DNA of 64,000 nucleotides from Pseudomonadota bacterium (GTDB lineage: Bacteria > Myxococcota_A > UBA796 > SXON01), in assembly GCA_030684355.1 (NCBI GenBank), contig JAUXTN010000002.1:154069-218068 (forward strand), written 5' to 3'. The position numbers were made by a program, and so were the translations under genes. Below the pieces are notes generated by a model that was not told the origin of the DNA, searched no databases, and was given only the letters and a program-made list of their open reading frames with translations. This document shows positions 27,215 through 36,696 of the stretch, in pieces (the stretch's first letter is position 1; every line of letters begins with the position of its first letter).

Positions 27215-30200
27215 TCCTCGTCCTCCGCCGCCGCTTCGAGGGGCGCCTGCCAGCGCGGATCGTTCCGCCCGGCGATGTGGGCATTGCGCCCGTGATCGAC
27301 CCGGCAGGAGCGCCGGAACTCGCACCAACCGCAGCCCGCGCGGCCGGGCCCCGCGAGGCTCGGGTGGAACATGCCGGCGACGAGGCGGTCCCCCGCGGCG
27401 GCGAGGTGGTCGCGCAGGACCGCCCGCTCGGCTTCGGCCAGCGGCACGGCGTCCCGCTCCTTCGCGCCCAGGGTGGCGAGGGTGTCGGGATCGCCCACCC
27501 AGCCGGCGTGCTGGAGCGTCGCCGCGCCCCGGAGCTCCTGGTAGACCGCCGCGCCGGCACCCTCCTTCGCGACGTGCTCCAGGTACACGAAGCCCTGCAC
27601 CTTCAGCCCGGCGCGGACGTCGTCCGCCTCCGGGGCGCGCCCGGTCTTGTAGTCGATGACGAGGGCCCCCCCGCCGTCGAGGCGGTCGACGCGGTCGATG
27701 CGCCCCTCCAACGCGATGGGCCCCATCTGCAGGCCGCGGAACGGGAGCTCGGTCTGGTCGAAGGTGGTCGGGAAGGGGCTCTCGATCTCGGCGTCGAGCC
27801 AGGCGGCGAGGAGGCCCTTCGGCTCGTCGTCCACGAGGCCGGCCAGCCAGCGCCGCCGATGCCAGGCTGCGACGGGCGCTACGAGGCCGGCCACGTCCGG
27901 GTGGCTGTCGAGCCGCGCCGCGCCCGCGTCGTGGAGTGCCCGCGCTACAGCGGGCCGGGCCTCGATCCCGACGTCCCGCAGGTGGGTCCGCCCCTGGACG
28001 CGCACCCCGGTCAGGAAGTCATCGAGGATGCCGTGCAGGAGCCGGCCCTGCTCGGAACGGCCAAGATCAGGGTCGAACGTGCCTTCGGCCGCGAGGTGGA
28101 GGAGCTGGCGGTGGAAGTACCGAGCGGGGCAGGCGAGGTACTCCTCGAAGCGCGTGACACCGAGGCGGGCCGGGACGGGCGGCGCGGTGCTCAACACCCC
28201 GTCCCACGGGCCGAAGCCCTCCAGGTCCCGCCGAGCGCGCACGACCTCCGCGATCCGCTCGATCCGCGCGCGATCTTGGAGGTAGGTCACCCACGCGGAG
28301 GCGTCCGCGCCGATGGCTCCGGCCTCGCCGAGGAGGGTGTCGAGCTCCGCGGGCGCGGCGGGATGGGCATGGGCAACGCCGGCCTCCACGCGGCTGCGCA
28401 GCGCGGAGCCCGCGATCTTGACCTCCAGCAGATCCTCGACCAGGGGCGATACGGCGAGGGGGCGGTCATCCCGCGTGGCGGGCCACGACAGGGTGAGCGT
28501 GGCGCCGTCCGCCATCGCGTTCCGAAGCGTGGAGGCGAAGAGATACCGGGCCTCGTCCCCGGGGTCGAGGCGGTCCAGCGCGCTGCGCGCGGTCCGCGAC
28601 AGGAGGAAGTCCTCCGTGGGGCGCGCCGGGAAGTCGTCCGCGACGAGGCCACCCACCCAGAGCCAGGGCGGGTGGATGCCGCGCAGCTCGAGCATCCCGA
28701 CGATCTGGACGCGGCGCGGGCCCGTGTCGAGGTCGGGGAGGCGCGCGGCCTCGATCCGCTCCTCCAACAGGCGCGCGAGGCGTGCGGGCTCCCACGCGCC
28801 GGGGTCGACCGCCGCGGCGTCCCGGGAGGCCTCTTCGAGCGCGCCCAGCACCCGACCGAGCGCGACCTGGGACGCGACGCGGGCAGCGGGATCCTCCGTG
28901 GCGCCGGCGTGGCGCACGAGCGCCCAGTCCTCCACGATGGCCACCAGGTGGTCGCGCCACTCGGGAGGGGTGAGCGGGCGAGCGAGCGGCCGGAGTTGAT
29001 CGCACGCGACGGTGAGCGCGGTGAGCGCGACATCGTGCCGGTCGAGATCCTCGGGGTCGAGCCGCGCGCGCCAGGTGGAGGGGTGCCCGCGCGTCACGCC
29101 GCGCTCCCGGCACAAGCGGGCGAGCGCGAGGGCGTCCGCCTGGGACATCGCACCCACGAGGTCGGAGGCGATGACGGCGAGCAGCGGCCCCAGCGGGAAG
29201 CCCTCGGCGGCCGTGGCGGCGGCCACGAGTACGATCTCCGCGGCCGGCCGCGCCCGGACCGGGCGCCCGGCCGAGAGGCCGACGGGGACACCGAGCTCCC
29301 CGAAGATGCGACGGACCAACGGGAGGTACCCGGGGAGGCCCGGGAACGCGACCCAGAGATCCTCGGGCGCGACGCCCGCGAGCAGGCGCTCCTTGACCGC
29401 GTGCGCGATCCCGCGCACCTCCGCGGTGGGGTCCGCCCAGCGCACGAGGCGGGGCAGCGGCACGGGGGCCTCCTCGAGGGGGGCTTCATCGGCCGCACCG
29501 GCTTCATCAACCGCATCGGCCCCGTCGGCCCCTCGGCTGTCCATGTCCGCGTAGAGGCGGTCCGCGATGTCCGCGGGCTCGGGCAGCCCCGGCTCGTCCC
29601 CGGGGCCCACGTCCCGGATCGTGCCGTCCGCGCCGACGACCACGAGGTCGGCCTCGCCGCCTTCCGCGACCAGCGCCGCGAAGAGCGAGCGTCGGAACGC
29701 GCGCGTGGCCTGGAAGGGGCGGAGGGGGAAGGCGACGGAGTCGTCATCGTCGTAGTCGAAGAACCGCCCGGCCTCCGCCCCACCGAAGTCCTGCCCGCTC
29801 TCGAAGGAGAAGACCACGTGCCTTCCGAGGGTGCTCCACGCGCGCGCCAGCTCGATGAGGACCCGACGACGAAGCGGGCTGGGGTGGAGCACGTCATCGA
29901 TGACGACGGCGTGCCGCTCCGCCAACCACTGCGCCAGCGCAACGCCCGGGCGGCCGAGCGAGACGGCGAGCTGCCGGAGGGCGTCACCCAGGGGGCGGCG
30001 GGCCCGGTCGGCGCTCAACGCACCCAACAGGCGGACGAGGAACCGGGCGAGCTCCGGACGCGCGTCGAGCTCGGGGCGCTCGGCCTCGTCCCAGGCGGAC
30101 GCGAGATCCGCCAACGCGCGCCCCACGCGCTCGGGATCCCCGAGGGCGGCGAGCCAGGGGAACTCCTGCGGCGAGGCGAGCAGGAGCCGCTCCGCGACGA

Positions 30201-30477
30201 GGGCCGTGCCGCCCGAAGTCCAGCACGCCCGACCGTCCCCGTGCCGCGTGCCGAGGTCCTCGAGCAAGGCGCTAAGCGTCGTGACCGGCGGAATGAACGC
30301 AGCGCCGTCCCGGTACTGGAGGAATTCCGCCTCTACCGTCTGGGACTTCCGGATCGTGTCGGTGACGTAGAGGAAGTTCGGACGGCCATCCCGATCCACC
30401 CCCGAGAGCTCTCCGCGCGCGATCCCACGCCGCCGCCGCACGCGGGTCTTGCCGAGGAGGATCTGGATGCTGCCCAA
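27211..30477 (-). CDS. addB: AddB-like nuclease with Fe-S cysteines
   Basis: A 1088-residue partner of the AddA-like protein. The inactive-helicase region runs through RPNFLYVTDTIRKSQTVEAE and VIDDVLHPSPLRRRVLIELA. The C-terminal PD-(D/E)XK nuclease has LACPARYFHRQLL, ALEGRIDRVDRL and VIDYKTG. One Cys before the nuclease core and C-x2-C-x5-C near the end (GCGWCEFRRSC) form the four-Cys Fe-S staple of AddB-type nucleases. A Walker A motif is not visible at the N-terminus. The TTG start has GGAG six bases upstream and TATCTT 21 nt upstream; an in-frame extension of over 500 codons is non-coding in character. Confidence 0.82.
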   Translation of the reverse strand: MGSIQILLGKTRVRRRRGIARGELSGVDRDGRPNFLYVTDTIRKSQTVEAEFLQYRDGAAFIPPVTTLSALLEDLGTRHGDGRACWTSGGTALVAERLLLASPQEFPWLAALGDPERVGRALADLASAWDEAERPELDARPELARFLVRLLGALSADRARRPLGDALRQLAVSLGRPGVALAQWLAERHAVVIDDVLHPSPLRRRVLIELARAWSTLGRHVVFSFESGQDFGGAEAGRFFDYDDDDSVAFPLRPFQATRAFRRSLFAALVAEGGEADLVVVGADGTIRDVGPGDEPGLPEPADIADRLYADMDSRGADGADAVDEAGAADEAPLEEAPVPLPRLVRWADPTAEVRGIAHAVKERLLAGVAPEDLWVAFPGLPGYLPLVRRIFGELGVPVGLSAGRPVRARPAAEIVLVAAATAAEGFPLGPLLAVIASDLVGAMSQADALALARLCRERGVTRGHPSTWRARLDPEDLDRHDVALTALTVACDQLRPLARPLTPPEWRDHLVAIVEDWALVRHAGATEDPAARVASQVALGRVLGALEEASRDAAAVDPGAWEPARLARLLEERIEAARLPDLDTGPRRVQIVGMLELRGIHPPWLWVGGLVADDFPARPTEDFLLSRTARSALDRLDPGDEARYLFASTLRNAMADGATLTLSWPATRDDRPLAVSPLVEDLLEVKIAGSALRSRVEAGVAHAHPAAPAELDTLLGEAGAIGADASAWVTYLQDRARIERIAEVVRARRDLEGFGPWDGVLSTAPPVPARLGVTRFEEYLACPARYFHRQLLHLAAEGTFDPDLGRSEQGRLLHGILDDFLTGVRVQGRTHLRDVGIEARPAVARALHDAGAARLDSHPDVAGLVAPVAAWHRRRWLAGLVDDEPKGLLAAWLDAEIESPFPTTFDQTELPFRGLQMGPIALEGRIDRVDRLDGGGALVIDYKTGRAPEADDVRAGLKVQGFVYLEHVAKEGAGAAVYQELRGAATLQHAGWVGDPDTLATLGAKERDAVPLAEAERAVLRDHLAAAGDRLVAGMFHPSLAGPGRAGCGWCEFRRSCRVDHGRNAHIAGRNDPRWQAPLEAAAEDEE

Positions 30478-30551
30478 CGCGCTCTCCGAGGAGCCGGGAA
30501 GATAGCCCGGGGGTCGGCCAGAATTTGTCCGCCCCCTCCGCCCGAACCCGA

Positions 30552-31895
30552 TCAGCCAGGCGTCGTGGCCCTCGCCGGGCCAGCGGGCGCTCCTCCGACA
30601 GCCGTGGGCGCGCCAGCGCTGGACTCGGCGAGCGCACGCAGGATGCGACGGGCTTCGCCGCTCACGCTGGGATCCGGAGAGCGGGCGGCCTCGTCGAGGA
30701 CCTCCAGATCCGGGGGCCGACCGCGGCCGGCGGCTTCGAGTACGCAGAACGTCGCGTCGGCCTGGGCGTCCGCGCCGAGGGGACGCCGGCTCGCGCCGAG
30801 GAAGAAGGTCGTGGGGCCGTCGGTCACGGGCGCGCCGACGTCCTCGACGTAGACGAGGTCGGGCGGCCTGCCGCGGCGCGAGGTCCCGCCGTGGCGCGCC
30901 GCGAGCGTTTCCTGGAGCTGCCCCACCTGCGCGGCGAGGGAACCGGAGAGGCGCCCCACCTCGCGCATCCGCATCGCTGCGGCGGCCCGGACGTGCGGCC
31001 ACGCCTCCTCCGGGTAGAACGCGAGGGGCGTGCCGTCGGGCATCTCGGTCTGCCGGTAGACGTTCGCGAAGTAGATCGCCCAGAAGCGGTCCACGTGCCG
31101 CGCCGCGACGTCGCCGCCCGCGGGGGCCCATGCCGTGCGGACCGTGGCGGCCAGCTCCACGGCGTCCTTCGCGCGGACCGCGCCGGCGTCGGGGGGCGGG
31201 ACGCGCTTCGGCAGACGGGTCAGGACGTGCACCCAGCACTCCTGCGTAAACGACGTCGCCGCCCCGCAGAGGGCCACCGCGCCCGCGTAGGCGTCCTCGT
31301 GCTGGGCGCGCACCGCTTGTTCCGCGGCGTGGAACCGGCACTCGTCCACCCAGCGCGTCTCCCCGTGGAGCACGCAGATGCCGCCGGCGGCCGCGTATTG
31401 GCGGGCGAGCGCGGCTTCGAGGGCCTTCGCGTCGATGCACGCCGCGCGGTCGTTCTCGGTCTCGCACAGCGCCGGAGGCGCCGCCGCGGCCACGAGTTGG
31501 AGCACGTCCGTCGGGAGGCCCGGGGGGTTCGTGTGGGTCGGGAGCCTGGCCGCCGCGCCACCGTCCGCGGGCACACCGCCGCTGGCCGGCGCGGTGGTCG
31601 CGAGGTGGGTGGGGTCGAACGAGAGGTGGGGCCGCCCGTTGAGCCGCTCGCAGCGCTGCCGGCTCGCGCCGTCGGGCAGCGCGGCACAGAGCGCGCCCGT
31701 CTGTCCGGGGAACGCCTCGCACAAGCGCCCGACCACGACTGTCCTCGCGATGTCGTCCTCCAGCGCGATGATGCGCGCGGTCACGACGGAGGGGTCCGCC
31801 GCCCAGTCCTTCACCGCGGCGTCCGCGAGGCAAGTTGCCGACGTGCACTCGCCCGCGCATCCGAGGAGGGTCGCGATGACGAGGGACACGAGCAT
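30552..31895 (-). CDS. Cys-rich lipoprotein of unknown function
   Basis: A 447-residue lipoprotein with Cys13 in MLVSLVIATLLGC and no basic residue before it. The mature part is Ala-rich with helical character and about ten further Cys in the first half, in spaced patterns such as CLADAA, RLCEAF, ALCAALP, CERLNGR and ICVLHGET. The last 130 residues are predicted disordered and Pro/Gly/Arg rich. No family was recognised. It lies just upstream of the AddB-like gene on the same strand and could be cotranscribed, but a functional link is not evident. Confidence 0.6.
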   Translation of the reverse strand: MLVSLVIATLLGCAGECTSATCLADAAVKDWAADPSVVTARIIALEDDIARTVVVGRLCEAFPGQTGALCAALPDGASRQRCERLNGRPHLSFDPTHLATTAPASGGVPADGGAAARLPTHTNPPGLPTDVLQLVAAAAPPALCETENDRAACIDAKALEAALARQYAAAGGICVLHGETRWVDECRFHAAEQAVRAQHEDAYAGAVALCGAATSFTQECWVHVLTRLPKRVPPPDAGAVRAKDAVELAATVRTAWAPAGGDVAARHVDRFWAIYFANVYRQTEMPDGTPLAFYPEEAWPHVRAAAAMRMREVGRLSGSLAAQVGQLQETLAARHGGTSRRGRPPDLVYVEDVGAPVTDGPTTFFLGASRRPLGADAQADATFCVLEAAGRGRPPDLEVLDEAARSPDPSVSGEARRILRALAESSAGAPTAVGGAPAGPARATTPG

Positions 31896-31900
31896 CCCCC

Positions 31901-31906
31901 AACGTA
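31901..31906 (-). promoter_or_regulatory. -10-like TACGTT, leaderless type
   Basis: TACGTT, 5 nt (GGGGG), then the ATG at 31895. Confidence 0.5.
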
Positions 31907-32032
31907 GCCGGGGCGGCTGGCGTTCGGCCCGTCACGGCGCGCGGTCGGTCCAATCGAGCCCCGGCGGACGGCCTTTCGGAGGCACCGGACGCCCGGAGCC
32001 GTGGGATTAGGTTCCTGGGGGGTCGAGTCACC

Positions 32033-34204
32033 GTGCGCGTTCTGCACAGGCAGGAGGGGGCCCGACGTGGGCCGTGGTACCTCCTCGCCGGAAACGTGGT
32101 GCTCGTCCTGATTGCCGCGACGATCGTCGGGTTCTACGAGCGCGCGCGTCTCGATCAGCACCTGCTGCGCCGGGTGGAGAGCACCCACGGCGCGCTGCAG
32201 GAGCAGGTGAACGTCACCATCGCGCTCCTGCGCGGCGTGCTCGGGCTCTTCGAGGCGAGCCAGGTGGTCGAGCCCGCCGAATTCCGCGCCTACGTCGTCC
32301 CGCTCTCGATCCGGGAGCGGTATCCGAGCGTCCTGGGGCTGGGCTACGCGGCGCGGACCGACCCCGAGCACGGACCGGCGCTAGTTGGGCGCATGCACGC
32401 CTGGGGTGTGGAGGAGTTCTCGATCTGGCCGGGGGTCAGCGAAGGCGAGAACGCGGTCATCGTCTTCCTGGAGCCGCGCGATCGGGGAAACGAGACCGCG
32501 ATCGGCTTCAACATGTCGACCAACGCCGAGCGTCGTGCGGCGATGGGCGTTGCCCGGGACGAGGGGCGCGCCGCGGCGAGCGGCCTCGTGACGCTGGTGC
32601 AGGAGACCGAGGGCAACCCGAAGGGCCTCCTCATCTTCCTCCCCCACTTCCGCGCGGGGCCCGTCCCCCGCACCGTCGAGGAGCGCCGGGAGGCGCTCGC
32701 CGGGTACGTCTATGCCCCGCTCCGCGTGCGCGAGCTCTTCGAAGGCCCCCTCCGTTCCAGCCCGGATCTCGCCGTTCGTGTCTACGTGGGGCCCGATCCC
32801 GTCGCCTCCGCGCTGCAATTGGAGGTCCCGCCGGACCAGGCGTGGTCCACGCCGGTGCGCCGCTCGCTCGACATCGCTGGCCAGACGTGGACGATCCTGT
32901 ACGAACCCAAGGAGCCCGACCCGTGGTGGCTCTCTCCCGCGCTCCCGGTGCTCTTGACCGGCCTCCTCTTCGCGGGACTCCTCTACCGCTACCAGTCGCT
33001 GCAGCTCGACGCACGTCTCCGCGCGGAGCGGGACGCCGCGGCGTTGCGCGAGGAGGAGCAGCGCTACCGCTTCCTGGCGGACGTGATGCCGCAGCTCGTC
33101 TTCACCGCGGACCGCGACGGGCGCGTCATCTACGTCAACCGGCGGTGGGGGCGGACGCCCCTCCCGGGGCCGCTGGACGCCGTGCTCGGGGACGCGGTGC
33201 ACCCCGCCGATCGAGCCTCCATCGCCGCGAGCTGGGCGGCCGCGACGCGGAGCGGGCACGATTGGCAGGCCGAGGTGCGCCTGAACCGCGGCGGGCAGCA
33301 ACGCTGGCATCTCGGCCAGGCGGTCGCCCAGAAGCGCGATGGGGCGGTCGTCGAGTGGGTCGGGACCCTCACCGACATCGAGGCCCAGAAGGAGGCGGAG
33401 GCCGCGTTGCAGCGCGAAGCCGTCGAGCTGGAGGCGCGCGTGGCGGAGCGGACCGCCGAGCTGTCGCGGAGCAACCGCGAGCTCGAGAACTTCGCGGCGA
33501 TCGCGTCCCACGATCTCCAGGAGCCGCTCCGCAAGATCGTCGCGTTCGGGGACCGCCTCGCCGACGAGCTGGGCCCGAACCTGGGCGAGTCCGCCGCCGA
33601 CTCGCTCGCCCGCATGCGCCGCTCCGCGCAGCGCCTCCAGCAGCTCATCGGCGACCTGCTCGCGTTCGCGCGGATCAGCCGCGCGGAGGTCGTCCCGACG
33701 CCTGTGGACTTGCGACTTCTGGCCGAGGCCGTGGTGGCGGATCTGCGCGCGCCGGGCGGCCAGCCGCTGGACGTCGAGTTCCGATCCCTCCCGATCGCGT
33801 GCGGCGACCCCGGGCTCCTCCGGCAGCTCGTCGAGAACCTGTTGAGCAACGCCATCAAGTTCCATCGCCCGGACGTTTCGGCGCACGTCGTCATCTCCGC
33901 GGAGGACGCGGGCGAGGAGATCGACGAGGAGCGCCGCTCCCGCTTCTTCCGGCTGCTGGTGGAGGACGAGGGGATCGGCTTCGACCCCAAGTATCTCGAC
34001 AGGATCTTCCAGATGTTCCAGCGCCTGCACCCGCGCGACCGCTACGAGGGCACGGGGATCGGGCTCGCGATCTGCCAGCGCGTCGCCGAGCTCCACGGCG
34101 GCGCCATCACCGCGCGCGTCGGCACGGTTCGCGGGGCCTGCTTCGTCGTGACGTTGCCCAGGGCGCACACGGGTCCCACGAAGGAGCGGGAGACTGGCGC
34201 ATGA
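32033..34204 (+). CDS. CHASE-PAS sensor histidine kinase
   Basis: A 723-residue membrane sensor. TM1 is about 16-35; a periplasmic CHASE domain (LRGVLGLFEAS, SVLGLGYAARTDPEHGP, GFNMSTNAERRAAMGVARDE) follows; TM2 is near 300-320. Then come a PAS domain (MPQLVFTADRDGRVIYVN), a coiled coil, a HisKA H-box (AIASHDLQEPLRKIVAF) and HATPase with N-box LLSNAIKFHRP, DEGIGFDPKYLDRIFQMFQR and GTGIGLAICQRV. CHASE domains sense small molecules, and this ligand is unknown. It closely resembles phytochrome-family (HWE-independent) kinases paired with Rcp1-like regulators. The GTG is 19 nt from a TAGGTT box. The response regulator overlaps its stop (ATGA). Confidence 0.9.
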   Translation: MRVLHRQEGARRGPWYLLAGNVVLVLIAATIVGFYERARLDQHLLRRVESTHGALQEQVNVTIALLRGVLGLFEASQVVEPAEFRAYVVPLSIRERYPSVLGLGYAARTDPEHGPALVGRMHAWGVEEFSIWPGVSEGENAVIVFLEPRDRGNETAIGFNMSTNAERRAAMGVARDEGRAAASGLVTLVQETEGNPKGLLIFLPHFRAGPVPRTVEERREALAGYVYAPLRVRELFEGPLRSSPDLAVRVYVGPDPVASALQLEVPPDQAWSTPVRRSLDIAGQTWTILYEPKEPDPWWLSPALPVLLTGLLFAGLLYRYQSLQLDARLRAERDAAALREEEQRYRFLADVMPQLVFTADRDGRVIYVNRRWGRTPLPGPLDAVLGDAVHPADRASIAASWAAATRSGHDWQAEVRLNRGGQQRWHLGQAVAQKRDGAVVEWVGTLTDIEAQKEAEAALQREAVELEARVAERTAELSRSNRELENFAAIASHDLQEPLRKIVAFGDRLADELGPNLGESAADSLARMRRSAQRLQQLIGDLLAFARISRAEVVPTPVDLRLLAEAVVADLRAPGGQPLDVEFRSLPIACGDPGLLRQLVENLLSNAIKFHRPDVSAHVVISAEDAGEEIDEERRSRFFRLLVEDEGIGFDPKYLDRIFQMFQRLHPRDRYEGTGIGLAICQRVAELHGGAITARVGTVRGACFVVTLPRAHTGPTKERETGA

Positions 34205-34641
34205 ACAGGCCCGGGCTGATCCTCCTCGCCGAGGACGACCCTGACGACCGGATCCTGTTGGAGCATGCCTTCAGGACGGTGGGCGTCGTCAGCGAGCTTG
34301 TGTTCGTCGAGGACGGCGAGGAGCTGATGGACTATCTCCGCGGCCGGGGGCGCCACACGGGAGGCCCCGGGATGCGCCCGGACCTCATCCTGCTCGACCT
34401 CAACATGCCGAGGAAGGACGGGCGGGAGGCCCTCGCCGAGATCAAGCAGGACCCCCGGCTGCGCCAGATCCCCGTGGTCGTGCTCACGACGAGCAACGCG
34501 GCCCAGGACATCCGCAACGCGTACGACCTGGGCGCGAACAGCTTCATCACGAAGCCCGTCAGCTTCGACGAGCTGGCGCGGATGTTGGCGACCGTCGACG
34601 CCTACTGGTTCGGCACCGTCTCGCTCCCCACGGACCGGTAG
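34201..34641 (+). CDS. Single-domain response regulator, Rcp1-like
   Basis: A 146-residue receiver domain without output. The acidic pair is in LILLAEDDPDDR, the phosphoacceptor Asp in LILLDLNMPRKDG, the Thr in VVVLTTSNAA and the Lys in FITKPVSF. It is the extended Rcp1-type receiver (DPDDR; DYLRGRGRH insert). It is coupled to the CHASE kinase by ATGA and should be its cognate target; downstream signalling must use another protein, since no DNA-binding domain is present. Confidence 0.92.
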   Translation: MNRPGLILLAEDDPDDRILLEHAFRTVGVVSELVFVEDGEELMDYLRGRGRHTGGPGMRPDLILLDLNMPRKDGREALAEIKQDPRLRQIPVVVLTTSNAAQDIRNAYDLGANSFITKPVSFDELARMLATVDAYWFGTVSLPTDR

Positions 34642-34650
34642 CCGCTACCG
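34636..34650. terminator. Hairpin joining two convergent stop codons
   Basis: CGGTAG-CCG-CTACCG is a perfect 6-bp stem with a 3-nt loop containing both TAG stops of the converging response regulator and VWA genes. There is no T-tract. Confidence 0.3.
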
Positions 34651-36693
34651 CACCAGCCCCCGGAACACCTCGGGGAGCCGCGTCGGCAGGGCATCCACCG
34701 TGTCGAGCTTCAGGAACCGGCCCGCGCCGAAGATCTCGCCGAGGTAGCCGTCCGCGCCTTCGTTGGCGTCCAGGCTGATGCAGTGCACGTGCACGCCGAG
34801 CCGGCGCACCTCCGCCACCGCCATGGCGGTGTCCCGCACGCCCTGCCGGCCGCGGTACTCCCCACGATCTTCCGGCTTTCCGTCGGACACGACGAGCAGG
34901 ACCCGGCGGGCCTGCGGGCGGCTCGCGAGCAGCCACCCGGCGTGGCGGAGGTAGGCGCCGAGGCGCGTGGCGCCGTTCGGGCGGAGGTTCCCCATCCGCT
35001 TGTGGACGGGCTCGCCGTACGCCTCGTCGAAGCCCTTGATCCGCTGGAGGTGGCACTCCTGGGGGTGCGTGTTGCCGAACCCGTAGAAGGCGTGCGGGAA
35101 CCCGAGGGTCCGGAGCCCCTCGGCGAACATCACGATGGCCTCCTGCTCGAGGTGGATGATGTGCCCCTGGGTCGAGCCGGAGAGGTCGACGAGCGTGAGG
35201 ATCGCGACGGTCTGGCGCTGGCGGACGTACCGCTTGTAGACGCGCTCGTCCGGCTGGTGACCGGCCGCGATGTCGGTCAGCGCGGCGATCGCGCGGTTCA
35301 TGTCGAGCTCGGTGCCGTCGGGCTGGCCGTGCAGCCAGCGCTCCTCGACGCGCAAGGCCTCGAAGCGGCGGCGGATCTCCTTGATCTGGCGCTGGTTCGC
35401 CTGGACCACGCGCTCGTAGCCACCCAACGGCCCCGTCGCGGCCTCGACCTCGATGACCTTCACCGCCGCGAACCGGTAGACGCCCGCGGCGTCGTCCCAC
35501 TCGTCGTACTCGCGCGCGCCATCCGCGCCGGGCTTGGGGGGCGCGTCGAGGAGCTCCTCGTCGGGACGGGCCGCCGCCGCCGCGCGCGCCTGGTCGACGT
35601 GCTCGTCGCGCAGCGCACCGTACGCCGGCGCCTTGCTCGACGTGTCGGGACCGGAGAACCGGGCCAGGAGCCGCGCACGGAGGCCCGATTTCGGGGCGTC
35701 GGGGGTCGGCGGCGGAGGGAGCGCGCCGCCCTTGTTGCGGCCCATGGCCTCCAGGAGCTGCCGCAGCGGCTTGTTGCCCTTCTTCCACTCCTGCTCGTAG
35801 GCGATGTCACGGGCGAGGTCCGCGAGGATCCACTCGGGCCGGATGATCCCGACGAACCAGGGGAGGGGAGGAGGGCCCAGTCGCAAGCGGTGGAAATGCT
35901 CCCTCAGCGTCCGGGCCTCGCGGAGGAGGATCGTCGTCAGTTGCGCGGGGGGCGTTGCGGGGGGCTGGCCCCCCGCCCCAAGAGTACCCAGCCCATCAAC
36001 CACCCGGATCGCGCGCCGGGCAGGATCCCCTTCCGGCCCCGGCTGGCGCCAGTTCAGACAGGTGGCGAGCCCCTCGTAGAGGGGGACGAACGCGCCGGGC
36101 ATCCCGTCGCGCGGCACGGCGGTCACGTTGACGCGCATCGCGCCCGCCTTGTCGAGGAGGGCGACCCGACGGAGGTCCTCCTTCAACCCGGGGTATTCCT
36201 CGCCCCACTGCCGCAGGACGTAGCGGGCCGCGAGGAGGTGGTACGCGCTCCGCAGCACCCAGTCGCGGTGGATCTCGGCGAGGATTGCCCGCTCCTGGAG
36301 GATGCCGTACCGGAGGAACCCGACCTGGACCAGCGCCATCGCCCGGTAGAGCAGCAGGTCCTGCTCGTAGATCTCGGGCGCCGGAACGGCCTTCGGCAGG
36401 TAGATGTTCAGGTTGTCGGTGGCGGGCGGATCGCTGTAGGCGACGGAGAACGAGCGCCCGGACAGCATGCGCAGGAGCGCCGTGAGCTGCTTCACCACGC
36501 GATCGAGCGCCAGCCCGTTCCGCTCCCCGCCGATGGCGGTGCGCTTGGGCGGCTCGAACAGGAAGCGGGCGAGCAACGCCTGCTCCGCGTCGTCGTCGGT
36601 CTCGGCGCCGAGGCCGAGCTCGGCCGCGGTGAGCCCGTACTCCTCCAGCGTCTCCCGAAGCGTGTCCTCCCCGGAGACGGTGGGCGCGGCCAC
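34645..36693 (-). CDS. NorD/CbbO-type VWA-domain protein (module 2)
   Basis: A 682-residue VWA protein downstream of a MoxR ATPase. The N-terminal half is helical, the middle is Pro/Gly rich, and the C-terminus is a VWA domain with MIDAS D-L-S-G-S (LVDLSGSTQGH), NGATRLGAYLRHAG and the Asp of VVSDGKPED. It is a diverged relative of the module 1 VWA protein (shared YxRxVRxQR before the VWA domain). GTG lies 3 nt after the MoxR stop. Residues around AGGQPPATPPAQ are encoded by a copy of the 34-bp REP-like element (35947-35980), so the insertion kept the frame. The client enzyme is unknown. Confidence 0.82.
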   Translation of the reverse strand: MAAPTVSGEDTLRETLEEYGLTAAELGLGAETDDDAEQALLARFLFEPPKRTAIGGERNGLALDRVVKQLTALLRMLSGRSFSVAYSDPPATDNLNIYLPKAVPAPEIYEQDLLLYRAMALVQVGFLRYGILQERAILAEIHRDWVLRSAYHLLAARYVLRQWGEEYPGLKEDLRRVALLDKAGAMRVNVTAVPRDGMPGAFVPLYEGLATCLNWRQPGPEGDPARRAIRVVDGLGTLGAGGQPPATPPAQLTTILLREARTLREHFHRLRLGPPPLPWFVGIIRPEWILADLARDIAYEQEWKKGNKPLRQLLEAMGRNKGGALPPPPTPDAPKSGLRARLLARFSGPDTSSKAPAYGALRDEHVDQARAAAAARPDEELLDAPPKPGADGAREYDEWDDAAGVYRFAAVKVIEVEAATGPLGGYERVVQANQRQIKEIRRRFEALRVEERWLHGQPDGTELDMNRAIAALTDIAAGHQPDERVYKRYVRQRQTVAILTLVDLSGSTQGHIIHLEQEAIVMFAEGLRTLGFPHAFYGFGNTHPQECHLQRIKGFDEAYGEPVHKRMGNLRPNGATRLGAYLRHAGWLLASRPQARRVLLVVSDGKPEDRGEYRGRQGVRDTAMAVAEVRRLGVHVHCISLDANEGADGYLGEIFGAGRFLKLDTVDALPTRLPEVFRGLVR
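35947..35980. repeat. REP-like GC palindromic element, copy B (inside a gene)
   Basis: A full 34-bp copy (GGGGGGCGTTGCGGGGGGC, a 2-nt loop, C-run arm, CCGCCCCA) inside the VWA gene. It adds a Gly/Pro/Ala stretch to the protein without breaking the frame. Confidence 0.75.
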
Positions 36694-36696
36694 GCG

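Noticed and set aside
30478..32031. N-terminal extension of the AddB-like ORF by over 500 codons
   Set aside because: The extension lies antisense to the Cys-rich lipoprotein gene and has Arg/Pro shadow composition; the TTG at 30477 has a GGAG site and the AddB-like sequence begins there.
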